NCBI GenBank assembly: GCA_013285905.1
Contig: JABDGU010000003.1
Span: 1 to 64,000 of the forward strand
Direction: 5' to 3'
DNA length: 64,000 nt
Source of the DNA: Bacteroidota bacterium
Lineage (GTDB): Bacteria; Bacteroidota; Bacteroidia; Chitinophagales; Chitinophagaceae
In this document: one piece after another, positions 30,100 to 38,845 of the stretch
Position numbering within the stretch: the first letter of the stretch is position 1
How the letters are laid out: each line of letters starts with the position of its first letter
Notes under the pieces: generated by a model
Databases searched by the model: none
What the model saw: only the letters and a program-made list of their open reading frames with translations
What the model was told of the DNA's origin: nothing
Program-made: the position numbers and the translations under genes

Positions 30100-30687
30100 T
30101 TAACCGCCATCAATTTTGTTAAAAAAGGAATATCCATTTGCTAATCGTTTTACTGCATCAGTATTATTGTGATAGTCAGCTAAAGCGACAACCAAATTGT
30201 CTTCTACATCATCAAGACTGTTGAATATTTTGTTGTGGAAGAATTTTCTTCTGATTTCTCTCCAAAGAAGTTCAACCGGGTTTAACTCTGGTGAATATGG
30301 CGGTAAATGCATTAGGAACAGATTATCAGGCAGGCGGATATTTTTACTGATATGCCAACCTGCTTTGTCGAGTATGAGTACAATTCTATAGTGGCTATAT
30401 TGAACAGCAAGCTGTTGCAGGAAACAATTCATTGCCTCTGTGTTGCAATACGGCGCTATCATTGAAAAACAATCACCAGTTTGTGGCGCTATTGCACTAT
30501 AGGCATAAATGTATTCCCGGATCATTTGTCTGGCAACAGAGGGAACCATTTCTTTCTTTACCCAACAATACATTTCACGGCTTATTCTGCCGAAGCGACC
30601 TTCGTCTTCAAAAAATACAATTACAGGTTTGTTGTCACTTACTTTTGTTATGCGCCATGAGATGGAAGCCAGACGGTCGGGGAGTTT
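30100..30687 (-). CDS. IS630 transposase, catalytic part (orfB frame)
   Basis: DDE domain read in the -1 frame after the A8 tract. VIVFFEDEGRFG holds the first Asp, VLILDKAGWH the second, and SPELNPVELLWREIRR the Glu. These are the IS630 signature blocks. The first Met in this frame (30573) comes after the first Asp, so independent initiation would give an inactive protein. Translation probably arises by frameshift from orfA, making a protein of about 363 residues. Confidence 0.88.
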   Translation of the reverse strand, partial: KLPDRLASISWRITKVSDNKPVIVFFEDEGRFGRISREMYCWVKKEMVPSVARQMIREYIYAYSAIAPQTGDCFSMIAPYCNTEAMNCFLQQLAVQYSHYRIVLILDKAGWHISKNIRLPDNLFLMHLPPYSPELNPVELLWREIRRKFFHNKIFNSLDDVEDNLVVALADYHNNTDAVKRLANGYSFFNKIDGG

Positions 30688-31190
30688 TTTTTAAACTCCT
30701 GTTGTTCGGGCATATTTCTTTTGGGATGGTGTGGGCGTGGCATCTTCTTTTTCCAACCATTACGATTGAGCAAATCCCATAAGTAATCATCAGATACCGC
30801 TTTTCCTACTTTTGCTTCAACAATAATTCTTATGTCGTTAGCAGTTTTGACCAAGCCCTTTGCCGCCTTTTGCTCAATGGCATTCAATAATTCGGCTTCG
30901 TCTGAACTGCTTAACAATGACCGTCTTCTGCCTCCACGAAGAATATACTTAATACCTTTAGTGCCTTCTTTATTGTATTGTTCTACAATTTTGTAAATAC
31001 TGGATTTGGATAAATTTACCAAGGGTGAAATAATTGCTGCAGAATGAATCCCGGCAACTTGAACCATATATAAAATCTGCCATCTGCTAAATTCTGGTTT
31101 GCCTGCACAAGTTCCAAGTTGTTCTTTTAACTGAGCATCTGTAAGATGATTTACTAACTCTAAGGTTCGCATAAAAAGCAATTTGAACAT
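30648..31190 (-). CDS. IS630 transposase, DNA-binding part (orfA)
   Basis: 180 residues as read in frame. N-terminal helix-turn-helix region with VNLSKSSIYKIVEQYNKEG and a second helical domain with GLVKTANDIRIIVEAKVGK and SDDYLWDLLNRNGWKKKMPR. These are the IS630 leader blocks. Ends 13 codons after an A8 run at 30692-30685, where a -1 slip joins the catalytic frame. Start at the ATG 31190; a second ATG lies six codons on. Confidence 0.88.
   Translation of the reverse strand: MFKLLFMRTLELVNHLTDAQLKEQLGTCAGKPEFSRWQILYMVQVAGIHSAAIISPLVNLSKSSIYKIVEQYNKEGTKGIKYILRGGRRRSLLSSSDEAELLNAIEQKAAKGLVKTANDIRIIVEAKVGKAVSDDYLWDLLNRNGWKKKMPRPHHPKRNMPEQQEFKKNSPTVWLPSHGA
30685..30692 (-). promoter_or_regulatory. 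A8 slippery site, probable -1 frameshift in IS630 transposase
   Basis: Eight A residues on the coding strand (TTT AAA AAA AAC). A -1 slip continues as AAA CTC CCC GAC into the catalytic frame with no stop between. Programmed -1 frameshifting on A runs is known for IS630 relatives. A simple inactivating indel in the run cannot be excluded. Confidence 0.65.
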
Positions 31191-31238
31191 AAAGATAGTA
31201 AAATATTATTTTATCAATTTTGATAGCGGGTTATTATA

Positions 31239-32135
31239 ACAAATTATTTCCCGCGCCCACAGCCACTTTCAAACAAAAATTTGGATTCGCCTACCCTCAT
31301 TTTGTATCTTTATCTCAAATTTGAACGCAGTAACTATTTCAATCATTCAACACATTCAACTTATCAAAAAAACAAGTAAAAACTGGAAATTAAAACCCGC
31401 AAAAAGATACCCAAACAGCCCAAAACGGAAACCCAATGTCCCTAACCGGAAGAAAAGCGGAAAAAATATTTTAGATCAAAAAGTGGCTGTAAATGATTGA
31501 TAATCAATATAATAACACATATCAATCTCGAAAAAACAACCCAAAAGCGGAAAAAATATTGAACGGAAAAATCAGAAAAATATTTGCATTGGAAATCTAA
31601 AGCTGAGAATTTGCAAAGGCACCTTTTTTCGCGCCTGAGATGAGCAATACGTTAAATCGAAGAGCCAAAATTATCGTCTGCAAAAAGGTAAATAGCGATA
31701 CAAGCGAACTACTTCTTGAACACAAACAAAAAAAATAATAATGAAGTTCAAAAAAGCCAGTGCCCCAAAATCGGAGTTACCTGCGCTACATGCCGCCAAG
31801 CTATACTTCTGATACGCGGAGCGATTTATCAGAAGGTGGCCTTTTCTTTGTTTCGTTTCTGGCGCCTGTCCCGCAACTGCGGGAGCCACCCAAAAGAAAT
31901 GAAAACTCGCGAAGGACAAGTGTTGACGTGAGATTGCTTCTCCCGATAACTATCGGGATCACAATGACGAACGCGAGAAACATTTGCATACGCAACAGAT
32001 GAGATTGTGGCTCGGAGGATCGCTATGACAAAAGCGAGAAACAAAAAAAGCTTACTGCAATTCAAGCTAATCCTTAAACTCTTTTCACCGAGACAATGGG
32101 TTCTTATGAACGAGGTAATCAGCTTAATCAGCGGT
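31239..32135. other. Non-coding, repeat-containing region
   Basis: About 0.9 kb without a convincing gene. 31239-31330 is the right remainder of repeat copy 2. ATTGATAATCAAT recurs at 31496-31508. GCGGAAAAAATATT occurs twice (about 31456 and 31548). Two perfect hairpins with similar layout, CCCGCAACTGCGGG (31870-31883) and CCCGATAACTATCGGG (31942-31957), look like dispersed extragenic palindromes. Short overlapping frames on both strands at 31671-32065 appear to be shadows of this repeat. Confidence 0.65.
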
Positions 32136-34796
32136 TCAGATATTCTTATACATGCGCTTATACTCCTTCACATTGCCCGGGTCTTTTTCCGCATCAATGA
32201 TCTTTTGGATATAGTCCTTAATAAGGTCTAAACGCTCTTTGTCGAAGTTTGTTTCTTCCTTGGTGCTGCTTGCGGCCAGCCTGCCTTTGTAGTCCTTTGC
32301 AAGCTCTATGATAGAAGAAAAATAGCCTGTGCGGTAGCCCGAAATATTATCGTGCAGGATAAGGCCCTTCATTATTTGCAGCCCTTTTTCGAAGGATGCA
32401 TCATTGTTCACCCTTAAAAGATAATTGTATAGACCTCTATTAAAATACCCTTTTTTCGTGCCGTAATAGTAAGGCGCATGTTCGCGGAACAATGCGATAT
32501 CAGGGTCGTTGGCCTTTTTGCCGATTATTGACCATGTGTTGTTAAACAAGCTGCCCTGCGGGTTTGTTTGTAGGATCTGCTTCGCAAGGTCATATGCTTT
32601 GTCGGAATCTATTGCATACAAAGCCCCTAATGCTGCGCCGGCAACTGCATAAGAGCTGTCCCATATAGCATTCATCATGGTTTCTTTTTCAGTGCCCAGC
32701 TTCCACTGCCCCATCACGGCAAAGGCCGCAGCCCTTACATCATTACTGCCATCGTATTGTGCCAGGTATTCCACCTGCAATCGCCATTTTGCCTGCCATT
32801 TCTCCTTCCTTTGCAGGCTTAAAAGAGTGAGGGCCTGCTCCCTTATAAAAGAGATGCTGTCACTCAAAGCAAGCGTAAGTATGGTCTGTGATGCGGTGTC
32901 ACCCAGTTCATAGCCGGGAGCTATAAAGCATTTTCTTTTATCCCGGTAGTCGCCCGAACTTTGAAATTGCTGCAGCCATTGTGCCGGTTCCTTATTATCA
33001 GTTATGGAACCAACCAGCACATGGGTGTAGTCAGGTATTATCACGGGCCTGCGTCCGTCTTTGTAAGGATAAGCGTAAACCTCTTTCCGCTTCTTTATGT
33101 TCCAGTCAACAACGCTTTTATCGCGGCCATAATAAACAGCCGTTTTTAATGGCAACTGGTAAGTAAGAGAACTGTCCGGCTGAACCTGCAACACAGTAAC
33201 TTTCAGAACCTGTGCGCTGTCGTTGTAATTGTATTTAAGGTCCAGCGCGGGGTGGCCGCCATGGTAATACCATTCGTTAAAGAACCAGTTCCAGTCCTGC
33301 CCTGTAACCTCTTCTATGGCCAGGCGCCATTGCGTAGCTTCAGCAGAGTGCAAAGCATTTTTAGTAAGATAGACTTGCATGGACTTACTGAAAGCCGTGT
33401 CGCCCATCAAGCTATGCAGGTAATGCAATATGGCGCCACCCTTCTGGTAAGTGGTCCTGTCGAACATTTTTTCTCTGTCACTATAATAAAACCTTACCAG
33501 GTTAGGATCGGAATAAGTGGCGGCAGAGAGGTATTGTTGCAGGTCATCAGCAGCTAATTTCTCTGCATAAGTTTTGCCATACTTATAGCCTCGCCATAAC
33601 TGCTCGCCATAATTGGCAAAAGACTCATTGAGCGTAAGGTTAGACCATGATTCGCAGGTAACATAATCTCCAAACCATTGATGAAACAACTCATGAGACA
33701 CAACATCTTCATTACCCTTATCAGCTATCTCCCGGAAGTTCTGGTTCACGAACTCTCCCAGCAAAGTAGCAGAGGTATTTTCCATAGCACCCGACACATA
33801 ATCCCTTACAACCACCTGGCTATACTTGTTCCACGGATACAGCACCCCTGTAACATTCGAAAAGTATTCTATCATTTCGGGAGTGTGGTTGAACATCTTG
33901 CTTGCATAAGGCGCATAGGCAGGCTCCACATAATAGTTTACTTCCTTGTCCTTCCAATGCTCTTTAATAACCGAGAACTTACCTATGGCGAACATAATGG
34001 CGTAGTCCTGTATGGGCAGGTCCATCTTCCATATATCGGTGCGTTGGGCGTCTTTTTCTTTTAAGCTTTTGGCCAGGTAACCATTGCTCAGCGTTACCAT
34101 GGTATCGGGCACTGTAAGCTCTATCTGCGTGGTGAAACGGGTATTGGGTTTGTCAATAGTAGGCAACCAGTGGGAATTGGATTCGGTCTCACCCTGCGTC
34201 CATATCTGCACAGGTTTGCCGGGAATGCCCTGGTCGGTGTTGATAAAGTAAAGGCCTCTATCCTCGGTAATAGCAGCGCTGCCACCCGCAGCTTCTGCAT
34301 AAGGCATGGCCAGGTATTTGACATACAATTGTATGGTATCAGTATTTTGAAGTTTGTTTTTAAATTTTATTTTCAGCTGGTCATCCTTATATGTATAACT
34401 CGAAATTTCAGATTTCTCACTAAATACAGGAACTGACCCCTCGTTAATTGCCCTGCCAGCACCAAGATATATTTGCACATGACATTTAGAATAAACCGAA
34501 TCTATTCGCATCCCTTTCGCATCCAGCACCAGGCTGTCAGTGGCGTAGAAATAAGGATGCAGATCTATCCACACCTGCCCGTTCGCTGTTTTTTCTTTCC
34601 AGTTGAAAGACAGTGCAGCGCGGGTATGGGTTATATCCCAGGTATGAGTAGCAGAAGCCCTGTATTCGTACTCCTCAGGCTTGCCAACTTTTACATCCAG
34701 GGTATCGAGTACAGTGTGTTGTTTTATTGTTTTTCTGCTGTGAATGCATGATTGCAAAAGGAACAGGCTTAGAAATAAGAACAGCAGTCGCTTCAT
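32136..34796 (-). CDS. M1-family aminopeptidase, lipoprotein, with HEAT-like C-terminus
   Basis: 886 residues. GAMENTSATLLGE is the substrate-binding motif. HELFHQWFGDYVTCESWSNL then TLNESFA gives HExxH-x18-E for zinc. The catalytic Tyr region lies downstream (RTTYQKGGAILHYL). The C-terminal 300 residues are helical repeats of the ERAP/HEAT type. Lipobox LQSC (Cys17) places it in the envelope. Removes N-terminal residues from peptides. Monocistronic. Confidence 0.96.
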   Translation of the reverse strand: MKRLLFLFLSLFLLQSCIHSRKTIKQHTVLDTLDVKVGKPEEYEYRASATHTWDITHTRAALSFNWKEKTANGQVWIDLHPYFYATDSLVLDAKGMRIDSVYSKCHVQIYLGAGRAINEGSVPVFSEKSEISSYTYKDDQLKIKFKNKLQNTDTIQLYVKYLAMPYAEAAGGSAAITEDRGLYFINTDQGIPGKPVQIWTQGETESNSHWLPTIDKPNTRFTTQIELTVPDTMVTLSNGYLAKSLKEKDAQRTDIWKMDLPIQDYAIMFAIGKFSVIKEHWKDKEVNYYVEPAYAPYASKMFNHTPEMIEYFSNVTGVLYPWNKYSQVVVRDYVSGAMENTSATLLGEFVNQNFREIADKGNEDVVSHELFHQWFGDYVTCESWSNLTLNESFANYGEQLWRGYKYGKTYAEKLAADDLQQYLSAATYSDPNLVRFYYSDREKMFDRTTYQKGGAILHYLHSLMGDTAFSKSMQVYLTKNALHSAEATQWRLAIEEVTGQDWNWFFNEWYYHGGHPALDLKYNYNDSAQVLKVTVLQVQPDSSLTYQLPLKTAVYYGRDKSVVDWNIKKRKEVYAYPYKDGRRPVIIPDYTHVLVGSITDNKEPAQWLQQFQSSGDYRDKRKCFIAPGYELGDTASQTILTLALSDSISFIREQALTLLSLQRKEKWQAKWRLQVEYLAQYDGSNDVRAAAFAVMGQWKLGTEKETMMNAIWDSSYAVAGAALGALYAIDSDKAYDLAKQILQTNPQGSLFNNTWSIIGKKANDPDIALFREHAPYYYGTKKGYFNRGLYNYLLRVNNDASFEKGLQIMKGLILHDNISGYRTGYFSSIIELAKDYKGRLAASSTKEETNFDKERLDLIKDYIQKIIDAEKDPGNVKEYKRMYKNI

Positions 34797-35002
34797 ATAT
34801 TATTCATGTAGTATTAAGAGTTGGGCGAAAATAAGATATATGAACGGGATATTTATCACCCTGTTTTATACCCTATTAGAGCATTCATAATATTAAATAA
34901 TTACCAAATGGCACAAATAGCTTAGGATTGCCGTAAATTTATTATCCACTCTGTCCGCTTTTCATTATTTCATTCGTTATTAATCAAACAAAATATAAAA
35001 TC

Positions 35003-35512
35003 ATGTCAGCAAAAAAAGTATTACTCGCGCAGTATGACCTGCACAATGTTCTTTACAACAATACCACTGACCAGATAAGTGATGAAGAGTCGAACAGCAG
35101 CGTAAAAGCGCCTATGAACAGCATGAAATGGATAGCGGGACATTTATTGATATGCCAGGGCCACTTAGCCAGGATAGGCGGCGCCAATGTTTCCATTCCA
35201 TGGGAAGATCATTTCCCTGCCGGCCCCGGAGCTCCAAAACCTGCTGAAGGTGTAAAAAGTGAGTTCCCAAGCCTGGCGCAAATCAGGACTAAGTGGAATG
35301 AACTACACCCGGTTATAAGGCAAGGCCTAGAAAACCTGCCTGAAGAGGCCCTTGCGACACCAATTGAAGCCAAACACCCGATTTCTCCATTTGACAATAC
35401 TCTTGGTGGACTTTGGGCTTTCATTAACCATCACCAGGCACTACATATTGGCCAAATGAGCGTGCTAAGAAGAGGTTTGAACAAAGAGCCGATGAAGTTT
35501 ACTGCGCAATAG
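35003..35512 (+). CDS. DinB-like (four-helix, metal-binding) protein
   Basis: 169 residues. NSMKWIAGHLLICQGHLARI (39-58) and NHHQALHIGQMSVLRRGL (about 142-159) carry the two histidine regions of DinB/YfiT-like proteins, which bind a divalent metal and may act as thiol-dependent transferases. The substrate is unknown. Monocistronic, ends at a strong bidirectional terminator. Confidence 0.88.
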   Translation: MSAKKVLLAQYDLHNVLYNNTTDQISDEESNSSVKAPMNSMKWIAGHLLICQGHLARIGGANVSIPWEDHFPAGPGAPKPAEGVKSEFPSLAQIRTKWNELHPVIRQGLENLPEEALATPIEAKHPISPFDNTLGGLWAFINHHQALHIGQMSVLRRGLNKEPMKFTAQ

Positions 35513-35542
35513 CTTATTTGTGCAATTGAATAGATTTTATAT

Positions 35543-35573
35543 AAAAACAGCGAAAATGATTTTCGCTGTTTTT
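35543..35573. terminator. Bidirectional terminator between convergent genes
   Basis: A perfect 14-bp stem (AAAAACAGCGAAAA) around a TGA loop, with A5 and T5 ends so that it can work on both strands. It lies between the DinB-like gene and the HEAT-like gene. Confidence 0.92.
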
Positions 35574-35591
35574 ATACGACTTATGAGATAG

Positions 35592-36218
35592 CTATTTAGC
35601 CAGTTTCTTTATTACCTTTTCCACCCGCTTTCTCTTGGTTTCTTTCTCTATATCGCCAAGCCGGGAACTTAGGGTTTTTATGAAGCTTGCTTTGTTCTTT
35701 TCATTAATTGCAGGCAGTGCATTCTCAGCATACATCGGCAACTGATTTGTCGGGCAGTTTAATAATTGTTCATTCAGCAGCGCAAAAGCATCATTTGCAT
35801 ACTGCTTTAGGGAGCATAGTTTTATTAAAATACTTACAGCCTGATCTTTTGTAATAACTGAGCCATTATCCGCAGCAGCAAGTATCCTTGTCATCGCTGA
35901 AAATATTACTTTGGGATTTTCTAAAGTAATGGCATTAAGCGCTGTCATACCACCCCATTGCAGGCGATTATTTTTACTGCCGAGTAGTGCAAGGAATTCT
36001 TTAGAATAATCTGCAATTAAACCAGGTTTGGTTTCCCCTATCTCATACAAAACCTTAATGCAGTCGTTCTGAACATCCTTATGTTTATTGCTGAGATTGG
36101 CAACAAGCTCCTTTACTGCGTTTCTATCATTTTTAGCCGCTATTTGTTTTGCGAGTTCCTGATTGGGGACTTCGTCCCGTCGGCCGAGCGATGAAGCCAG
36201 TTTGTCTAAGACGGTCAT
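35592..36218 (-). CDS. HEAT-like helical repeat protein
   Basis: 208 residues, no signal or membrane segment. Helical hairpins with spacing near 38 residues: DRNAVKELVANLSNKHKDVQ, IKVLYEIGETKPGLIADYSK, and MTALNAITLENPKVIFSAMT. Basic C-terminus (KETKRKRVEKVIKKLAK). No precise family. Likely a protein-protein scaffold. Between a terminator and tRNA-Gly. Confidence 0.75.
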   Translation of the reverse strand: MTVLDKLASSLGRRDEVPNQELAKQIAAKNDRNAVKELVANLSNKHKDVQNDCIKVLYEIGETKPGLIADYSKEFLALLGSKNNRLQWGGMTALNAITLENPKVIFSAMTRILAAADNGSVITKDQAVSILIKLCSLKQYANDAFALLNEQLLNCPTNQLPMYAENALPAINEKNKASFIKTLSSRLGDIEKETKRKRVEKVIKKLAK

Positions 36219-36249
36219 TGGTTTTGGGATAGCTACTTAGTGAAAAAAG

Positions 36250-36322
36250 AGCGGAAGACGAGACTCGAACCCGCGACCCTCAGCTTGGGAAGCTGATGCT
36301 CTACCAACTGAGCTACTTCCGC
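36250..36322 (-). tRNA. tRNA-Gly (anticodon CCC)
   Basis: 73 nt. Acceptor stem GCGGAAG/CTTCCGC, D arm GCTCAGTTGGTAGAGC, anticodon loop TTCCCAA (CCC), T loop GTTCGAGTC. CCA is not encoded. A T run follows directly on the minus strand and may terminate transcription. Confidence 0.95.
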
Positions 36323-36474
36323 ATTGTGGCTACGAAGATAAGAAAAGGGCTGATTCAGACAATATTAAAGATCATGAAGTAGTTTATAATTAAAAAATCT
36401 TATTATTGCCCTGCTGTTTTTGTGCCTCTGTTAAGGCCCAAAGGCTAACAAATAATACAGTGATAAAACAAATA

Positions 36475-36975
36475 ATGAAGTTTACTAATTATATAAAACT
36501 GAAAATATTATCGGCAATATTATTACTGTCTTTGAGCAGTCATGCCCAAAATTTAAGCGTTATTAAGCTGCCTAAACTATTGGAAATCATGACACCCCAG
36601 GATGACACTACTTATGTAATCAATTTTTGGGCAACGTGGTGTATGCCCTGTGTAATGGAGTTTAAAAACTTTCAGGATATTTCTAAAAAATATGGGGGCG
36701 AAAAAGTTAAGGTGGTATTTATAAACCTTGATTTTTTCAGAACTTATAAAAAATCGTTAATACCGTTCCTGAAAGCCCGCGATGTTACAGAACAAGTATA
36801 TTTGCTGAACGAACACGATTATAACAGTTGGATAGATAAGGTGGATAAAAACTGGGACGGAGAAATACCCGCAACTCTCTTTATTAATCATGCGAAAAAT
36901 ATAAAGCAATTTATTGCAAGGCCGTTTAATTATAAAGAACTGGAAGAAACAATTCAACCATTGATCTCAAAATAA
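36475..36975 (+). CDS. Thioredoxin-fold (TlpA/ResA-like) envelope protein
   Basis: 166 residues from the ATG at 36475 (the upstream TTG reading is unlikely). Signal peptide IKLKILSAILLLSLSSHAQ. Catalytic WATWCMPC in the CxxC position, then a KVVFINLDF strand and the cis-Pro region GEIPATLFIN. A periplasmic disulfide reductase or thiol carrier. Six bases before a second redoxin gene, so one operon. Confidence 0.92.
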   Translation: MKFTNYIKLKILSAILLLSLSSHAQNLSVIKLPKLLEIMTPQDDTTYVINFWATWCMPCVMEFKNFQDISKKYGGEKVKVVFINLDFFRTYKKSLIPFLKARDVTEQVYLLNEHDYNSWIDKVDKNWDGEIPATLFINHAKNIKQFIARPFNYKELEETIQPLISK

Positions 36976-36981
36976 ACAAAC

Positions 36982-37611
36982 ATGAAACATTTATCAAAAA
37001 TCGTATTAATTCTAATTGCCGTCAGCACAGTCGCGTTGCAGAGCTTTGCTCCAGCCACCTCGTCTTACAAGATCGGAGATGCTGTTGCAAATTTTTCTCT
37101 TAAAAATGTAAATGGCAAAATGGTATCATTGAGCGATTATAAAAGCAAACGGGGCCTTATTGTTGTATTTACATGCAACCATTGCCCTTTTGCAAAAAAA
37201 TACCAGGATAGAATAAACGAGCTGAACAAAAAATACATGATGAGGGGCTTTCCTGTTGTAGCTATCAGTGCGAATGATGCACAAGCTGTGCCTGAAGATT
37301 CTTACGGAGAAATGATAAGCCGGGCTAAAGAAAAAAAATATTCTTTCCCCTATTTATATGATGAAAGCCAGGTTGTTGCAACAGCATTTGGTGCTGTAAA
37401 GACGCCTCATGCTTTTGTATTGCTGAATCAGCCCGGCACTGGAAATTTTATATTAGAATATGCAGGTGCAATAGATGACAACTGCGATGAACCGGAAAAA
37501 GTGCAGAATAAATATGTGGAGAATGCAGTTAATGCCCTGCTGGAAGGCAAACAGGTTGCAGTGACAGAAACAAAATCGATAGGCTGCGGGATAAAATGGA
37601 AAAATAAATAA
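36982..37611 (+). CDS. Secreted redoxin (AhpC/TSA-type thioredoxin fold)
   Basis: 209 residues with a signal peptide (IVLILIAVSTVALQSFA). KIGDAVANFSLKNVNGKMVS followed by VVFTCNHCPFAKKYQDR, with the CNHC motif in place of WCxxC, is a known Bacteroidota redoxin subgroup. TPHAFVLLNQ contains the cis-Pro. The C-terminus has a lone Cys in IGCGIKWKN, also usual for the subgroup. Second gene of the pair, ends at a strong terminator. Confidence 0.92.
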   Translation: MKHLSKIVLILIAVSTVALQSFAPATSSYKIGDAVANFSLKNVNGKMVSLSDYKSKRGLIVVFTCNHCPFAKKYQDRINELNKKYMMRGFPVVAISANDAQAVPEDSYGEMISRAKEKKYSFPYLYDESQVVATAFGAVKTPHAFVLLNQPGTGNFILEYAGAIDDNCDEPEKVQNKYVENAVNALLEGKQVAVTETKSIGCGIKWKNK

Positions 37612-37632
37612 GAAATATTTATTGGCAGTAAT

Positions 37633-37668
37633 AAAAAAGTTCCGGTAACAGTTACCGGAACTTTTTTT
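37633..37668. terminator. Bidirectional terminator at the end of the polysaccharide locus
   Basis: AAAAAAGTTCCGGTAA, loop CAG, TTACCGGAACTTTTTTT: a perfect stem with A and T runs, between the redoxin gene (plus) and the aminotransferase gene (minus). It closes both transcripts. Confidence 0.93.
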
Positions 37669-37689
37669 ACTGAAGCAGAGAACTTTTTG

Positions 37690-38844
37690 TTACTGGGCTT
37701 TTACAGAAGCATTTTGCCAAACAGCATCTAAAACATTAAATATCCTGGTCATCTCCGCGTCGGTAAGATTGGAACCTGAAGGCAGGCAAAGACCGTTCTC
37801 AAAAAATCTTTCCGCAGTGCCATCCCCATAAAAAGGAGTGCCTTTGAAAATGGGTTGCATGTGCATAGGCTTCCACAATGGGCGGGATTCTATATTGTCC
37901 TTTTCAAACTGACACCTTAGTGTTTCCCTGTTTATGCCACCCGATTGTTCAGGGTCGATAACTATTGTCGTTAGCCAACGATTGCTAAAATAGCCCTGAG
38001 GCTCAGTTACGAAACTGATGCCTGGCCAGGACGATAGCTTTTCTGAGTACTTTTGATAAATAGCACGCCTTTGTGCGATACGCTCCGGAAGAACAATCAT
38101 TTGCCCGCGACCTATACCTGCACAAATATTGCTCATGCGGTAATTGTAACCTATATGTGAGTGCTGGTAATGTGGCGCAGGATCGCGGGCCTGAGTTGCC
38201 AGGAAACGAGCTTTATCTACATATTCTTTTTTACCCGAAACCAATGCTCCCCCACCAGATGTGGTTATTATTTTATTACCGTTGAAAGACAAGACAGCAA
38301 TTTCTCCGAAGGAACCACACATTTTCCCATTTATCGAAGAACCCAAGGCCTCAGCGGCATCTTCCAGAACAGGAATGCCGAACTTATCTGCAATAGTCAT
38401 GATCTCACGCATATTGGCGGGCATGCCATATAAATGAACAGGTATAATTGCTTTGGGCTTTTTGCCTTTTGCCATGCGGCCGACTATCGCTTCTTCCAGA
38501 AAGCGGGGTGACATATTCCATGTTTCAGGCTCACTATCGATAAAAACGGGGGTTGCGCCTAAATAAACGATAGGATTGGCCGATGCTGAGAAAGTCATGC
38601 TTTGACAAATAACTTCATCGCCAGCCTGTACACCCAATAATATTAAACCTAAATGAAGCGCCGCAGTGCCGGAACTGAGGGCACCGATATGCACATTATT
38701 TCCCACAAAGGTTTGCAAATCTGACTCAAGCCCATCTACATTCGGGCCCAAGGGAGCCAGCCAATTACCATCAAAAGCATCATTGATGAAATCTATTTCT
38801 TTGCCACCCATATGCGGGGATGATAACCAAATTTTACTGTTCAT
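37690..38844 (-). CDS. PLP-dependent sugar aminotransferase (DegT/DnrJ/EryC1/StrS)
   Basis: 384 residues. GALSSGTAALHLGLILLGV (54-72), VLEDAAEALGS and SFNGNKIITTSGGGALV with Lys191 as the likely PLP lysine define the family. The IIPVHLYG and HIGYNYRMSN blocks are also kept. It transfers an amino group from glutamate to a keto-sugar nucleotide. Last gene of the long minus-strand locus, 1 bp after the SDR gene, so it probably acts on the SDR product or a neighbour's. Confidence 0.95.
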   Translation of the reverse strand: MNSKIWLSSPHMGGKEIDFINDAFDGNWLAPLGPNVDGLESDLQTFVGNNVHIGALSSGTAALHLGLILLGVQAGDEVICQSMTFSASANPIVYLGATPVFIDSEPETWNMSPRFLEEAIVGRMAKGKKPKAIIPVHLYGMPANMREIMTIADKFGIPVLEDAAEALGSSINGKMCGSFGEIAVLSFNGNKIITTSGGGALVSGKKEYVDKARFLATQARDPAPHYQHSHIGYNYRMSNICAGIGRGQMIVLPERIAQRRAIYQKYSEKLSSWPGISFVTEPQGYFSNRWLTTIVIDPEQSGGINRETLRCQFEKDNIESRPLWKPMHMQPIFKGTPFYGDGTAERFFENGLCLPSGSNLTDAEMTRIFNVLDAVWQNASVKAQ

Positions 38845-38845
38845 A

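Larger units (their letters stand above)
30094..31238 (-). mobile_element. IS630-family insertion sequence with TA target duplication
   Basis: Flanked by TA on both sides (30094-30095 and 31237-31238). The termini are inverted repeats: the left end ATAATTAACCGCCATCAATT and the reverse complement of the right end ATAATAACCCGCTATCAAAA agree at 23 of 29 positions. Inside is one transposase split in two frames. Copy 1 of the host repeat shows the uninterrupted target (CCCATTAACAAATT). Exact ends are uncertain by 1 bp. Confidence 0.9.

Noticed and set aside
31671-32065. Several overlapping frames of 64-82 codons on both strands
   Set aside because: They overlap each other around two palindromes of a dispersed extragenic repeat; none has a family signature.
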